DNA from: Ectobius pallidus
Taxonomy: Eukaryota; Arthropoda; Insecta; Blattodea; Ectobiidae
Direction: 5' to 3'
DNA: 64,000 nt
NCBI GenBank assembly: GCA_964059195.1
Contig: CAXKWD010000001.1
Coordinates: 158,460,532 to 158,524,531, forward strand
The notes under the pieces were generated by a model. It was given only the letters and a program-made list of their open reading frames with translations, made no database searches and was not told the origin of the DNA. Positions 47,372 to 57,126 of this stretch are shown one piece after another. Made by a program: the position numbers and the translations under genes. Every line of letters starts with the position of its first letter. Position 1 is the stretch's first letter.

Positions 47372-48489
47372 TAGGGCAAGACCGGGTGACGCGCCGCACC
47401 GGGAGAGTTGCCGCACCCCCTCTAACTCGAACATTTGATGCTAGATACCGCTAGTTGTCGTGAAACCATCTCCAGTTCCCTCGTTAGAGTAATTGGATGG
47501 CGTGTGTTCATTGTTTGTAGTGTTTATGTCATTGTTATAGCGGTATTTATCAGGTAAGTGCACTAGTTTCACTACGAATCTTTTTTGGACGCATTACTTT
47601 ATTCTTTCCTGATCTGTATTCGCTCCATTTTTCTGCATTTACTACTTTTAATAGACTATTTAGAGGTTGTAAAGATATTGTGAGTGAAGTTCGCCATAAC
47701 AACAATAACAATAAGCTCTACAGATGAGTGCGGTGCGTGACCCGGAGTTTTGGGTCACATGCCGCATAGCTTTCAAGGGTGACACGCCGCACAATGTCTT
47801 GCAGTATAATTACCCCCAAAATTATTTTTTCTGCTCTCTTCAACAATAAACATATCAACTCGGTATAGAGGAAGGGAAGGAGCTAAACATCGTGGCCTAT
47901 GGAGTGACAATGACCTACAAGAAGCTTTTCGGCGAATTAAGGCATGGGAAATTTCCATTCGGGAAGCCGAACGTTGCTATCTTATGCTAGAGGAGACTAT
48001 TCGTAGGCGCATGGACACAGGAAATTAAGAAAACCCTCACTTGGGCCTGAAGGATTATTTGGTACAGAAAATGAAAAAAGGCTAGTCACCCATGTCCAGA
48101 GATTGTGCAGATAGGTTCTCTTTTGTTTTATACGTGCCTTTGATGTAAATTTAGACTGTTATTATGAATGCGGCATGTCTCCCATACGTGCGGCATAGCA
48201 CCCTGTAACGCGGCATCTCTCCCGCTTTGTCTTTCAATTTAATAATTGTATTTACACATTTAATTATTATTTTAAAAATATTTTCGTTGCTGAAATAAAG
48301 GGAGGGAATATTAGAATATTAGAATAGTGTCCAACAGAGACAATAATCTGTGGCTCATGAATGCTTATATATCTAAAGGGAGGGAAGATCATAGCTTGGA
48401 ATCTCAAAAAGAGTTTTCAAAATATTCAATCCTGTTTTGAGGTAGACGAATTTCCACAAAAGTGCGGCGCGTCTCCCTATCTTGCCCTA
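47372..48489 (+). mobile_element. Deleted pogo-like DNA transposon
   Basis: Inverted ends of about 28 bp: left GGGCAAGACCGGGTGACGCG then CCGCAC; right, read inward, GGGCAAGATAGGGAGACGCG then CCGCAC. They are flanked by TA (47372-47373 and 48488-48489), the duplication used by the Tc1/mariner/pogo group. Subterminal copies of 'gccgca' and 'gcggca' recur inside (47400, 47762, 47788, 48170-48210). It encodes only the DNA-binding start of a transposase (47864-48114) and lacks the catalytic domain, so it is an internally deleted copy. Confidence 0.75.
47864..48114 (+). pseudogene. pogo-type transposase DNA-binding region remnant
   Basis: The frame reads WSDNDLQEAFRRIKAWEISI, REAERCYLML and IRRRMDTGN to a stop. 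After a frameshift it continues KLRKPSLGPEGLFGTENEKR, LVTHVQRLCR to a stop. The first part matches the pipsqueak/pogo helix-turn-helix (W...DL..A...I....SIREA...Y). The second matches the linker and start of the CENP-B-type DNA-binding domain (LG..G.FG.E.EK.LV.H). The DDE catalytic domain is absent. Family call is from motif pattern by eye. Confidence 0.65.
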
Positions 48490-49104
48490 CATCCTATGCT
48501 TTCGCTTGGCATGGATGCTCAGAGCGAAAATATCTATTAAGGAATAGAGAGACGATTTTTCTTTTCACTATTTTGGAGGAAAAGATAATTTTCTGCTGAT
48601 ATTTTGGTAATGTTTAACATATTTCTTTTCAATTTAAAAGTTCGTTTAAAGAGGCTTTTCTTATTGCTCTTAATGAATGTTTCTTGATATTTATTTCGAT
48701 ATAATACTCGCGTTAAGTCCTGTAAACAAATAGACTTTTCTCCTTGTATTGGTTTTACCAGTAGGCTGTGAATGATTGAACTTCATCTGTTTGCGTTGTT
48801 GTTGTATCATGACTAGTGTTCATGTTAAATGATATTGAATTTATATGATTGAGGTATTAAGTGAAATATGGAGAATGAATTGAGGACTAAAGTCCTACAC
48901 TTTTCCGAGATATAAAGGCTATGTTTTATTTTGAGAAACTTCCTCCATTAGGAGGCTGCCATGACGACAAAGTATAACAATAGAATCATAGTACATGACA
49001 AAATAAAAATTCACATAAAACAAATTAATGGATACACACATTCGATTCATAAACATAAACATGATAATATTATTATATATATACTAATGAATAAATAAAT
49101 AAAT
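48490..49104. repeat. Repeat family H piece and R2 fragment 3' flank
   Basis: 48820-48915 aligns with 50000-50095: 'gtta.atgata.tgaat', 'atgattgaggtattaagtg', 'gaatga', 'ttttccgagat/ttttcgggact'. The following stretch to 49104, with an AATAAATAAATAAATT end, is probably the 3' UTR and tail of the R2-type fragment on the minus strand, inserted in family H. Confidence 0.45.
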
Positions 49105-49725
49105 TCAACTGGTATAGAGATGGTTACGAAGGATTGCTATTGAACCACGTATTGCAGATATGGCCATATCTTGAAGACGTATCCTTTTAAGGCCAAAGGA
49201 ATCCCAGACCTGGACGAGGTGTTGTGGAATTGTACCTCGTGCACCGATCATCAGCCCATGGACAGAGATACGTTCTAGTTTGTATTTAGTTTTATAGAAA
49301 TCAATGTTTGGTTCATATATTGATTTCTTCTCGGCATCAACTTCTTCGGGTTGGCCCTTATGGGTCTCGAAACGTATAGTCGGATCCAGGATATATCCTG
49401 CTTTATTAGATGGTAAAAAAGCAATCATGTCTATACGCCGATTACTTCCATCAGTGGCCAGACCGGAAACCTCTTCGTAAACCGAGTAACCATGATCTCT
49501 CATCGAGTTGGCTATCATATGTCTGATGGTGTGATGACGATGATTTCGCAGTACCTCCCCGTAGGGACAGGCTCCCAGGACATGGGCAAGGGTTTCATGC
49601 TCTCTGTGGCAGCGCCGACAGAGGGTGTTGTCCTGGGATCTACCCGGCAGGGAACGCACCGCACAAACATTTGCAGTCATTTTTATAGCCTCTCTCCATT
49701 CAGCGCAGAATTTCAGTTAAAGATT
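49105..49725 (-). pseudogene. R2-type LINE, C-terminal endonuclease domain
   Basis: The frame reads WREAIKMTANVCAVRSLPGR, a zinc-binding CRRCHREHETLAHVLGAC (C-x2-C-x7-H-x4-C), then GYSVYEEV, RRIDMIAF, ILDPTIRFE and EKKSIYEPN. This is the C-terminal region of R2-clade retrotransposons: a CCHC finger followed by a restriction-enzyme-like endonuclease that nicks the target. RRID stands where R2 has an (R/K)PD motif and LDPT where it has a second acidic residue. About 190 codons remain open to a stop at 49105-49107. Upstream a stop occurs near 49715 and the reverse transcriptase is missing. 5'-truncated copy, probably recent given the intact frame. Confidence 0.85.
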
Positions 49726-50196
49726 TTGCGACAAATAGGAACAGAGATGAACTATTAGATTAATATAAGTAGGCTATAGCCTATGATAATAATAGAAGTT
49801 GCATTTGGCAAGTTTCATCTAATTCGTCTACCTGCAAAACCTTGTGGTGCGTGGTAGTCTAAACAGTGCAGACAGGCGAAATGGAATGTTATATCTCACA
49901 AGCTGGTTACCCATCCTTCCTAAGGGTGAAAATGTATTTTGCACGGATTTTAGCCTTACCCGAATAACATCACGCGGAAGTAATCTTGCTTCGTATCATG
50001 TTAACTGATACTGAATTTTAATGATTATGATATTAAGTGCAATACAGAAAATGACTCAATGACTATAGTATTATAACTTTTTCGGGACTAAAAACTACTG
50101 TTTGTTCGTACTGAATTTCAGCTCTTTTAGGTAGTGATTTTTGCGATAAATCGAAAAAATACAGCGATGAACTATTAGACTGTTTTATTGCTATAT

Positions 50197-50230
<34 letters not shown>
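49726..50230. repeat. Repeat family H, second copy; (TA)n
   Basis: 49728-49760 (tttgcgacaaatagg, gatgaactattaga) aligns with 50143-50180, and 49912-50100 aligns with both 46402/47080 and 48820-48915. The stretch ends in (TA)n at 50198-50229. Family H is ~300 bp, without a frame. Confidence 0.5.
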
Positions 50231-50232
<2 letters not shown>

Positions 50233-50655
50233 AAAATGTGTTTTAACTTCAACTGAGTATTTCAGAAGTCAGTCAAAAATTCTATCTAATGACCTTACTC
50301 AACCTTTAGTCTTTGTAATAGGCTTTCTAATACAAAAATCTAAATCATATTTGAGGGATGAGAAGGTTGAATGTTCGAAGTTTTTGCACTGTTTTAGGTC
50401 TATACTACTATTTTCTCAACATAATCGTAATAGACTACCTTCTTTTCCACCTGAAACTGGGATCTTTTACTGACAAGCTGAAACCTCTTTATGTACTCGC
50501 GCAGAAAGAAATGCATTAAACAATTATCCGCTGTTGGCAGCTTATTAGCTACTTGAACATTCTCTTTACAAAATATTGATAATGGAATCACTGTCTGGCT
50601 TTTAATGTACCCTTCCATCTCTTGAATTTATTCTTAAAATTTGTTTACAGTATTG
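50231..50655. other. No gene recognised
   Basis: AT-rich flank of the LTR element. The last bases (cagtattgattct) may be the outer end of a hAT-like terminus split by the LTR insertion; see 58522. Confidence 0.4.
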
Positions 50656-50660
50656 ATTCT
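50656..50660. repeat. Target-site duplication of the LTR element
   Basis: ATTCT here and at 58522-58526 flank the LTR element, a 5-bp duplication as expected for Gypsy/BEL/Copia integrases. Confidence 0.8.
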
Positions 50661-52055
50661 ATACCTGTTCGTAGGGGGAGTATTTGATTAGCACCGAGAT
50701 GAGCGCCAATTTATAACCGTTTGTAGGTCTGGATATATAGGCCTAGAGTTGGGCGACCAATTTATAACTGTTCGTTGGGTGATGAAATGATTAACGTCAA
50801 AATGGGTGCCAATTTATAACTGTTCGTAATGTTGGGTGCTAATTTATAACTGTTGGGTGCCAATGTATAATTGTCAGTAGGGGTCGTTGAATATATTATG
50901 TCCGGCTATTTCTAACTCAGTTGGTAGAGCGAGATCTCTTTCAGGGTCGTGCTCGACGAAAACTAAAATAGGATATAAGATGAAGGGATTATAGGTCGTA
51001 AAAATGAAGTCTATTGATAATGAACTTGAATAATATTTGTAAGTTTATTTTGTCCGATAATCTTTCACTTAATTTGTTAATTTCTTAAAATGTCTGGAGG
51101 AAGAATACAGTAATGTCTTTATCTATTTGCTTCGTCGTCGCCAAAAATTACTTTAGGTAATATTATTATACTTATAACATCTGCACGTTTTATTGCAGGA
51201 ATTTTAGGTTATATATCTTATGGCGGTATTTATTCGTTTAACTTTTCAATACGAAAAATAATATCTATAATCTTGTCTTATTCCGATATATATATCTTTA
51301 TCCTCGACCGTATTATTTAAAAGTCGGTATAAAATTAATATTAGTACTTGTTACTGTTTCACTGTATATTTCTAACTCCGGTTTAGTCTATAAAAATTAC
51401 GTCCGTCGCTGTTGAATAGATGTCTTCAAGTCCTGGTTGGTCGCTCCTGTTCGTGTTAATATGTTTCGGTGTTAAAATATTCTAGCCATTCCATTGGTTC
51501 AGTCAGTAGGCTTTGTCTCTTATGATTGGAAATTAGCTAAGTCGTCTGCTAGTGTTTGAAATATTTGTCGTTAAAGTGGGTTGAGGTTGGGGGAGAAACG
51601 TATCCATCAACTTGACTTTAATAGCTGGCGACAGTGGACTTCTTCAGACAAAAAGCCACGCCTTCACTTCATTGTATTCCCTTATTTAGTTAATAATTCA
51701 TAAAGTAATTGTCACTATTGTCTGCAATAAGTGTAGTTGTATAGCTTTCTTGATTATGCGTTGAATGATGTAATTTTCTATGTTGTCGTGTTAATAATTA
51801 ATCGTTTGATTAATTATTTGTAATTGCTGGTAATGTCTTTTGATTCAGATGGTCATGTTGTATATCAAATTGTTCGTGTAAATGTCCTCTGTCTTGTCAT
51901 GTAATTCGTTTTATGGTCATTGTAATAGTCTAGGTGTAATGGTAGTTTTTTAGTAGTCGATAATGTTGCGGGAAGTTCAAATATTGTCCGTGAAATGTAT
52001 TTTCTTATATTTGATTCCTCTTTTTATATAAGTCCATATGAACTGATCGGTTACA
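50661..52055 (-). repeat. 3' LTR of the gag-only retrotransposon
   Basis: Direct copy of 57127-58521; both are 1395 bp and I saw no difference where I compared them. In element (minus) orientation it starts TGTAACCGATCAG and ends ...GAACAGGTAT, so the usual TG start is kept but the CA end is not. The low-coordinate (U5) end holds the 52-bp array (50654-50876). A tRNA-like block 'taactcagttggtagagcg' lies at 50934-50952. No convincing purine tract is seen just inside the LTR at 52056. Confidence 0.9.
50700..50876 (-). repeat. PBS/LTR-junction tandem array in U5
   Basis: In element orientation each unit reads CGAACAGTTATAAATTGGC then RCCCAAC or a variant. The plus-strand 'ccaa' marking each unit lies at 50706, 50757, 50809, 50839 and 50860, and the real primer-binding site falls 52 bases beyond the first. 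Spacings are thus 52, 51, 52, 30 and 21, and 30 plus 21 again makes 51. So the U5 end is built of ~52-bp repeats of the LTR-end/primer-site junction. The same array is present in the other LTR at +6466. Confidence 0.8.
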
Positions 52056-54170
52056 AATGTCCGAACGCTATAATTATTAAAATTATGAAGTAATTGGTAT
52101 TTGGAAAATAGTTTTATAAATAATTTTAAAAATTTTTCGTTAGTCTCGCATCCAAAATTTCTCGTTCAGTTCGTATATCAATTAGTTATTTTGATTTTGT
52201 AATGATGAATATTTTGTAATTTATTATCTGTTATCTTTTATCTGTGTTCTTCCTCGTCGACTGAATAAAAATATAGTTTTCACATTAATATTCTTAAAAT
52301 ATAAACATTGTTAAATCATACACTTGTTACATTGAATCAGCTGATAATCTTCCTTTCTTTACTTCATTGTACTCACTTGTAGTACGCTTCTCTTTCCTTT
52401 TCACCTAATAAAATGAAATCTTTGTTACATTGAATTACTTGATAATAGTCATCTTGACTGGTTGTAACTCATTTCTGGTACATCACTGTTCTTCACCTAA
52501 TGAAACAATTTTACTAATTACACTTAATTACTTACCGTTAAATACATAAAATTTTATTTAACACACAATGGGATTTGATTACTTATACACTTCACACTTT
52601 ATTTTTTTAATTACACAATCTAAAAACGTATTATTTTCTTTCTTCTGTTCTTCAGGTATCCTTTTTATTCAAATAAATTTATTTTGCTTATTTCGTAATA
52701 TCATGTTCAAGTTTACTACAAATTTATGCATTCTTACTCCTACACAATCAATAATATCATTCTTAAATGTCAATCTGCTTTTTCTAGCATGATTATTATA
52801 AGTGCATGCCTTACCTTCATTTTATTATTTTCTTTCTCATTAGTGATCTTTTTCACTCTTTTGACAGTGGATTCCTTCCTTGTCATACTTTTCTCATTTT
52901 TCATCGTCGACTCATTTCTTACCTTTAATTATTCATAATCTTTGCACACTCATAAATTCACTTTTCATAACTCATTATTTATCTCTTTGATTTTCATTTT
53001 ATACCTTATATTTGATTGGTGTGAGGTTGTAGGGAGGATACTAAATTGAATATGCATGATAGTGAAATACTTATTCATTTATAAATCTTAATTCTTTAAC
53101 CAAAGTGTAATGTGTAATTATAAAACTTAATTCAATATTTTCAATAAGTGTAATTAAAATTTTCTTATATATTTAAATCAAATACTAGTGTGATTATCCT
53201 AAGTCAAATCGATGTTTCATTTCCTTCAGTATAATTCAGAGGGGAATCTGCACATCACTTCTTAAATATATATACAATTTTAGTCGAAGAAAGGCTGTAC
53301 ACACATCTCTTCGTCTTCAAGGAAACACTGCAAAAATCACTTCATTATATGAGGTAATTCTTGTATCGTTATTGTCTTTCAGTGTTTACTTATAAAATGA
53401 TGGCTTCATCGTTTTACCTTAAATTAATACATTCGTTGCGCTGACGTAAAAATGAAACATAGATTGAGAAGGTTCACGCTAAAGTATTTTACATTCCATT
53501 CTCGTAGTCCTTTTTCGATTCCAGTTCGTTGAATAAAAGCAAAATGTACCTCGTAGATGTTTTGATTCTTAGTAAATTAGTGACATGATATAATATGGTT
53601 TCAATAAATATTTACGGAACTTTTCACAATTTTATGGGGTTTCTTGGCCTCTTGTTTTATTCGTATATCAGCGCATAGTGAATTGGATTGGATTGGATTT
53701 TCTAGTAAATGTTCTTCGCTGGTAGATTTTATTATCATTTATAGTTTTGTGGTATAAAATATTTATTGAATCATTTCCTGCTGACTTGGAACTTTCTCTT
53801 TCTAAAATAAATCTCAAATATTTACAGTACGTGTTGGAATTTTTGTATGGGCTGTCAATTCTACAAGTTAGTTTTAAATTAGTATATACACTGTAGAAAT
53901 GTGAAAGTTGGGTAGTTATTTACAAGCGGATGCACTTCCTTTAGAAATAAATTTAAGAGGGTCACTCTGTGGGGGTTTGGCTTACTTCTTCATAAGAAAT
54001 GGTGCCTTATTGGGGTGACTGGAATAACAGTGTTACGTAAGGTCGTAAAAAAAAAAAAAAGGGGGAATGACCTATATGTTGTTTGGGTAAAATTCTTAAG
54101 AAATGTTTGTGGTAAACAAGAATATGTTTTGTCAAGAATCGGGGTTATTTGCTTCTTTCGTTAAGTTGCT
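52056..54170 (-). other. LTR-element interior where pol should be; none found
   Basis: These 2.1 kb lie downstream of gag in the element. They are AT-rich, with no minus-strand frame of note and no protease (D(T/S)G), RT (YxDD) or integrase (HHCC, DDE) motif that I can see. An A run followed by a G run (54047-54066) lies near gag. A hydrophobic plus-strand frame at 52568-52938 is antisense and likely composition-driven. Confidence 0.6.
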
Positions 54171-56606
54171 TTAGTCTTCAACAGTAGGTGTCGGTGACTG
54201 ATTGCCATTGTTATTGTCACGATTATTCATAGTGCTATTCATTGTCTGATTGTTATTTATTGGGTCATGTTGGTAATCGTTATTTTGTCCATTAATATTA
54301 GCATATCGGTTTAGTCCACGACGTGAGTTATTTCTACCTCTAAAACTTGGTCTAAAAAATCCTTGGTTGTACTGAGTCCTATTGAACCAGCGGGGTGTTC
54401 CATTGTATGGTCGTCTGCCATAGTTATTTCTGTTATTCTGATTCGAGCCTGGGGAGTTATCATGTGGGTAGTCATTATGATTATTGTTATAATTATTGTT
54501 ATAGTTTTGGTATCGAAAATTGTTGTTTCTGAAACCGTTGTTGTAGCTTGAGTAGTTCCTGCCATTGTTGAAATAATAAGGGCGATATCTGAAATTTCTA
54601 CTCCTCCAATAAGAAGTCCTATTTCCTCTCTGATATGGCGTATTTCTCCAGAACTGTCCTGGGCTATCCGAGCTATTTTCTTGGGTTACATTAGTCTCGT
54701 TTTCATTTACTTGTTGGTGTTCCTCACACAACTGGGCAGATCCTGTCCGCGTCTCGCATCCAAAAGCGTTTTGGTTGGGTTTGGTTTGGACATAATTAAT
54801 GTTTCTTTTTAGGCCTTGATTAGTGTTGGTAACTTGGGATTTATTTATCTTTTGTGGTGGAAATGGGGATTCCTGTAGGGATTTCAACAATGCTATCATG
54901 TCAGGGATTGTCTTGGGGCTCGCGACAATTAAACTGTTCTTTATTGAAAACGGATAGTGTAAGCAGAGGGCTTTGATGAAGACTTCATCTTCGATACTAG
55001 GGGTTAACAGCTGTTTTGAATCACATAAAGAAATAAAATGTTCCATATAGGTTTGGCCGCTATTACGATCAAAACTTCCATGAAAAATCTGACCTTTTAA
55101 TCTCTCTTGATCTGATATTGACCAGAATTCTCGAAGAAAGGACTCTTCGAATGTCTGCATATTCAATTCCAGCGTATCATTAACCACATTGAACCATCGA
55201 GCTGCACTACCTTTTAATGACCTGGATACCATGATCATTTTTAACTGTTCAGGTACATTTCTTAAGTTGAAAAAGGTCTTTAATTCGCGCAAATATCTTA
55301 CGGGGTTAGTCTTCTGTTTGTCCTCAAACGTGGGAAGAGGCAAGTCGCTTTGACTAAGGGTAAATCCAATCTGATTACTGGGGTTGAAATTTTGATGATT
55401 ATTATTATTATTTGGATTTGAATTACCTGCAGTGTGATGGTTCAATCCGTTATTGGATCTTGGTAAGCTTGCGGGTAGAGGGGGAATGGTAGGTGTATCA
55501 GTAGGCGTGTCTGGGAGAGCAGATGAAGTTGACGCAATTTCGCCCCGGTCAGAGACCAAGACTGTACTCTCTGTACGATCTTCCTGATCCCGTAACCTAT
55601 GACGCAATCTGTCCAACTCCGAATTAAGGGATACCAATCTAGTGTTGTTACTCCTAACTTCTCTTTCTACAGCACTTACATGATTTCGAATTCCATCTAC
55701 CTGGGTACGAACCTCTGTCTGTACAGCTTCCACCTGGGTACCAACCTGGGTCACTCGGGAATCGATTTGTATCAATTCTTCAGCAACCTGTTGTCTATGG
55801 TTTTGCATTAACTGAGTAAGATTACTAGTTTGAGATGTTAGCTCTGCATTCAAGTTTTCATTAAGTTCGGTTTGCATTGAATTTATTGTTGTTGTTAAAG
55901 TAGTATTCTGACTATTAAATTCATTCTGCAAAGAATTAATTGTTGTAGTGAGGTTAGTATTTTGATTGTTACATTCGGTCTGCATTGAATGCATTTTACT
56001 ATTAAATTCCGTCTGCAATGAGTTAATTGTTGTGTTTAGATTAGTGTTTTGATTGTTAAATTCGGTCTGCAATGAATTCATTTGATTATTAAGTTCAGTT
56101 TTAAATTCAGTCTGCATTGAATTAATGGTTTCAGTTAGCGTAGTGTTTTGACTGTTAAATTCAGTCTGTAATGCATTAATGGTTGTAGTTAGATTAGTGT
56201 TTTGACTGTTTAATTCAGTTTGCATTGAATTAATGGTTTCAGTTAGCGTAGTGTTTTGACTGTTACTTTCAGTCTGCAATGAGTTAATTGTTTCAGTTAG
56301 CGCAGTATTTTGACTGGCCAGAGAAGTTATAGCATTCATAATTTGTTGTAATGCATTGACATTTACAGTGGCTATTTCAGGGTTAGAAGACATAGTATCT
56401 GTTGGAACAGCTGACTGTGATGTTACACCTGCTGTTAAATTCTCACTTACATTGACATTTCTATTGTCTAATTCACTGCTTTGCAAACTAGATTCATCAT
56501 TTGACACTGGGTGTAGGGATTCATGCTGTGGTTCTGGGTCACTTGAACATGTTATTACTTGTACAGTTTTCACAGACATCTTAATTTTGTTATTGCGTAA
56601 ACGCAT
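54171..56606 (-). CDS. Gag polyprotein of the LTR retrotransposon
   Basis: An 811-residue frame starting MRLRNNKIKMSV. Residues ~1-96 are a Ser/Asn-rich leader. ~97-248 hold nine tandem Asn/Thr-rich repeats of 18, 11 or 22 residues (type NSQNTTLTETINSMQTEL), followed by heptad-rich helix to ~350, so a very long coiled coil. A Pro/Asn-rich linker precedes a retrotransposon Gag capsid-like domain at ~423-590 (PLPTFEDKQKTNPVRYLREL, AARWFNVV, FLREFW). Residues ~650-811 are Arg/Asn/Tyr/Phe-rich with RGN and RGRNNSRRG patches and no CCHC knuckle, so RNA binding probably uses the basic tail. Gag assembles particles that package the RNA. The first in-frame Met was taken as start. No frameshift or pol continuation follows the stop at 54171. 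Confidence 0.85.
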   Translation of the reverse strand: MRLRNNKIKMSVKTVQVITCSSDPEPQHESLHPVSNDESSLQSSELDNRNVNVSENLTAGVTSQSAVPTDTMSSNPEIATVNVNALQQIMNAITSLASQNTALTETINSLQTESNSQNTTLTETINSMQTELNSQNTNLTTTINALQTEFNSQNTTLTETINSMQTEFKTELNNQMNSLQTEFNNQNTNLNTTINSLQTEFNSKMHSMQTECNNQNTNLTTTINSLQNEFNSQNTTLTTTINSMQTELNENLNAELTSQTSNLTQLMQNHRQQVAEELIQIDSRVTQVGTQVEAVQTEVRTQVDGIRNHVSAVEREVRSNNTRLVSLNSELDRLRHRLRDQEDRTESTVLVSDRGEIASTSSALPDTPTDTPTIPPLPASLPRSNNGLNHHTAGNSNPNNNNNHQNFNPSNQIGFTLSQSDLPLPTFEDKQKTNPVRYLRELKTFFNLRNVPEQLKMIMVSRSLKGSAARWFNVVNDTLELNMQTFEESFLREFWSISDQERLKGQIFHGSFDRNSGQTYMEHFISLCDSKQLLTPSIEDEVFIKALCLHYPFSIKNSLIVASPKTIPDMIALLKSLQESPFPPQKINKSQVTNTNQGLKRNINYVQTKPNQNAFGCETRTGSAQLCEEHQQVNENETNVTQENSSDSPGQFWRNTPYQRGNRTSYWRSRNFRYRPYYFNNGRNYSSYNNGFRNNNFRYQNYNNNYNNNHNDYPHDNSPGSNQNNRNNYGRRPYNGTPRWFNRTQYNQGFFRPSFRGRNNSRRGLNRYANINGQNNDYQHDPINNNQTMNSTMNNRDNNNGNQSPTPTVED

Positions 56607-57106
56607 AGAAAAATGTGAAATTGAAAAATAATTACTGAAATATAAATCTAAAAAGTCATTCCTTCTTGAAAGGATATAATTTAAAGTTATTTTAAGCTTT
56701 TACAAAAAAAACTAAAGAGAAAAAATATGATTGTTCTGTGAACTCTGTAAGTATAAGCAAAAATTTTAACGATACCCTAGTCCTTCTGTTGTTGCAGCTG
56801 TCTGTCGGTCAATAGCCTAGGAATGGCCATCAGCTGACTGGAGGTCACAAGCTGAAGAGGGGTGTCGATCTCTTGTAGAATTGGGGGGGCGGGGGTGTAG
56901 ATTTTCAGTTGAGTGGAGGGTTTATGGTGAATGTTGATGGTGAATGTTGATGTTGTTGGTAATCCACATGGAGTCTATACACTATTACTGTTTATTTCGA
57001 AGAATTAATTTGTTAATAAATTTCGTCTATCCCCGTGTCGTTTCAAAAAAATTTTCGACTTTTGTTGGCCTAATTCCTATATCCTATTTCGTTTCGAAAA
57101 TTCTGC
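56607..57106 (-). other. 5' leader of the LTR element
   Basis: About 500 bases between the primer-binding site and gag; presumably untranslated leader and packaging region. It contains a G-rich run on the plus strand at 56882-56898 (C-rich in the RNA) and a 'tgatggtgaatgt' duplication near 56929-56952. Confidence 0.6.
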
Positions 57107-57122
57107 CCTGAGATGGGAGCCA
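57107..57122 (-). promoter_or_regulatory. Primer-binding site
   Basis: In element orientation TGGCTCCCATCTCAGG begins 4 bases after the 5' LTR. TGG is the complement of a tRNA 3' CCA end, as in most LTR elements. The tRNA species is not identified. The same TTGGC core repeats in the U5 array. Confidence 0.65.
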
Positions 57123-57126
57123 ATTT

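Noticed and set aside
52568..52938. Hydrophobic plus-strand frames suggestive of a membrane protein
   Set aside because: They lie antisense in the LTR-element interior in T-rich sequence; Phe/Leu/Ile richness follows from composition.
54311..54565. Additional frames overlapping gag in other frames or on the plus strand
   Set aside because: They are shadows of the Asn-rich gag codons (AAT/AAC runs) and have no independent support.
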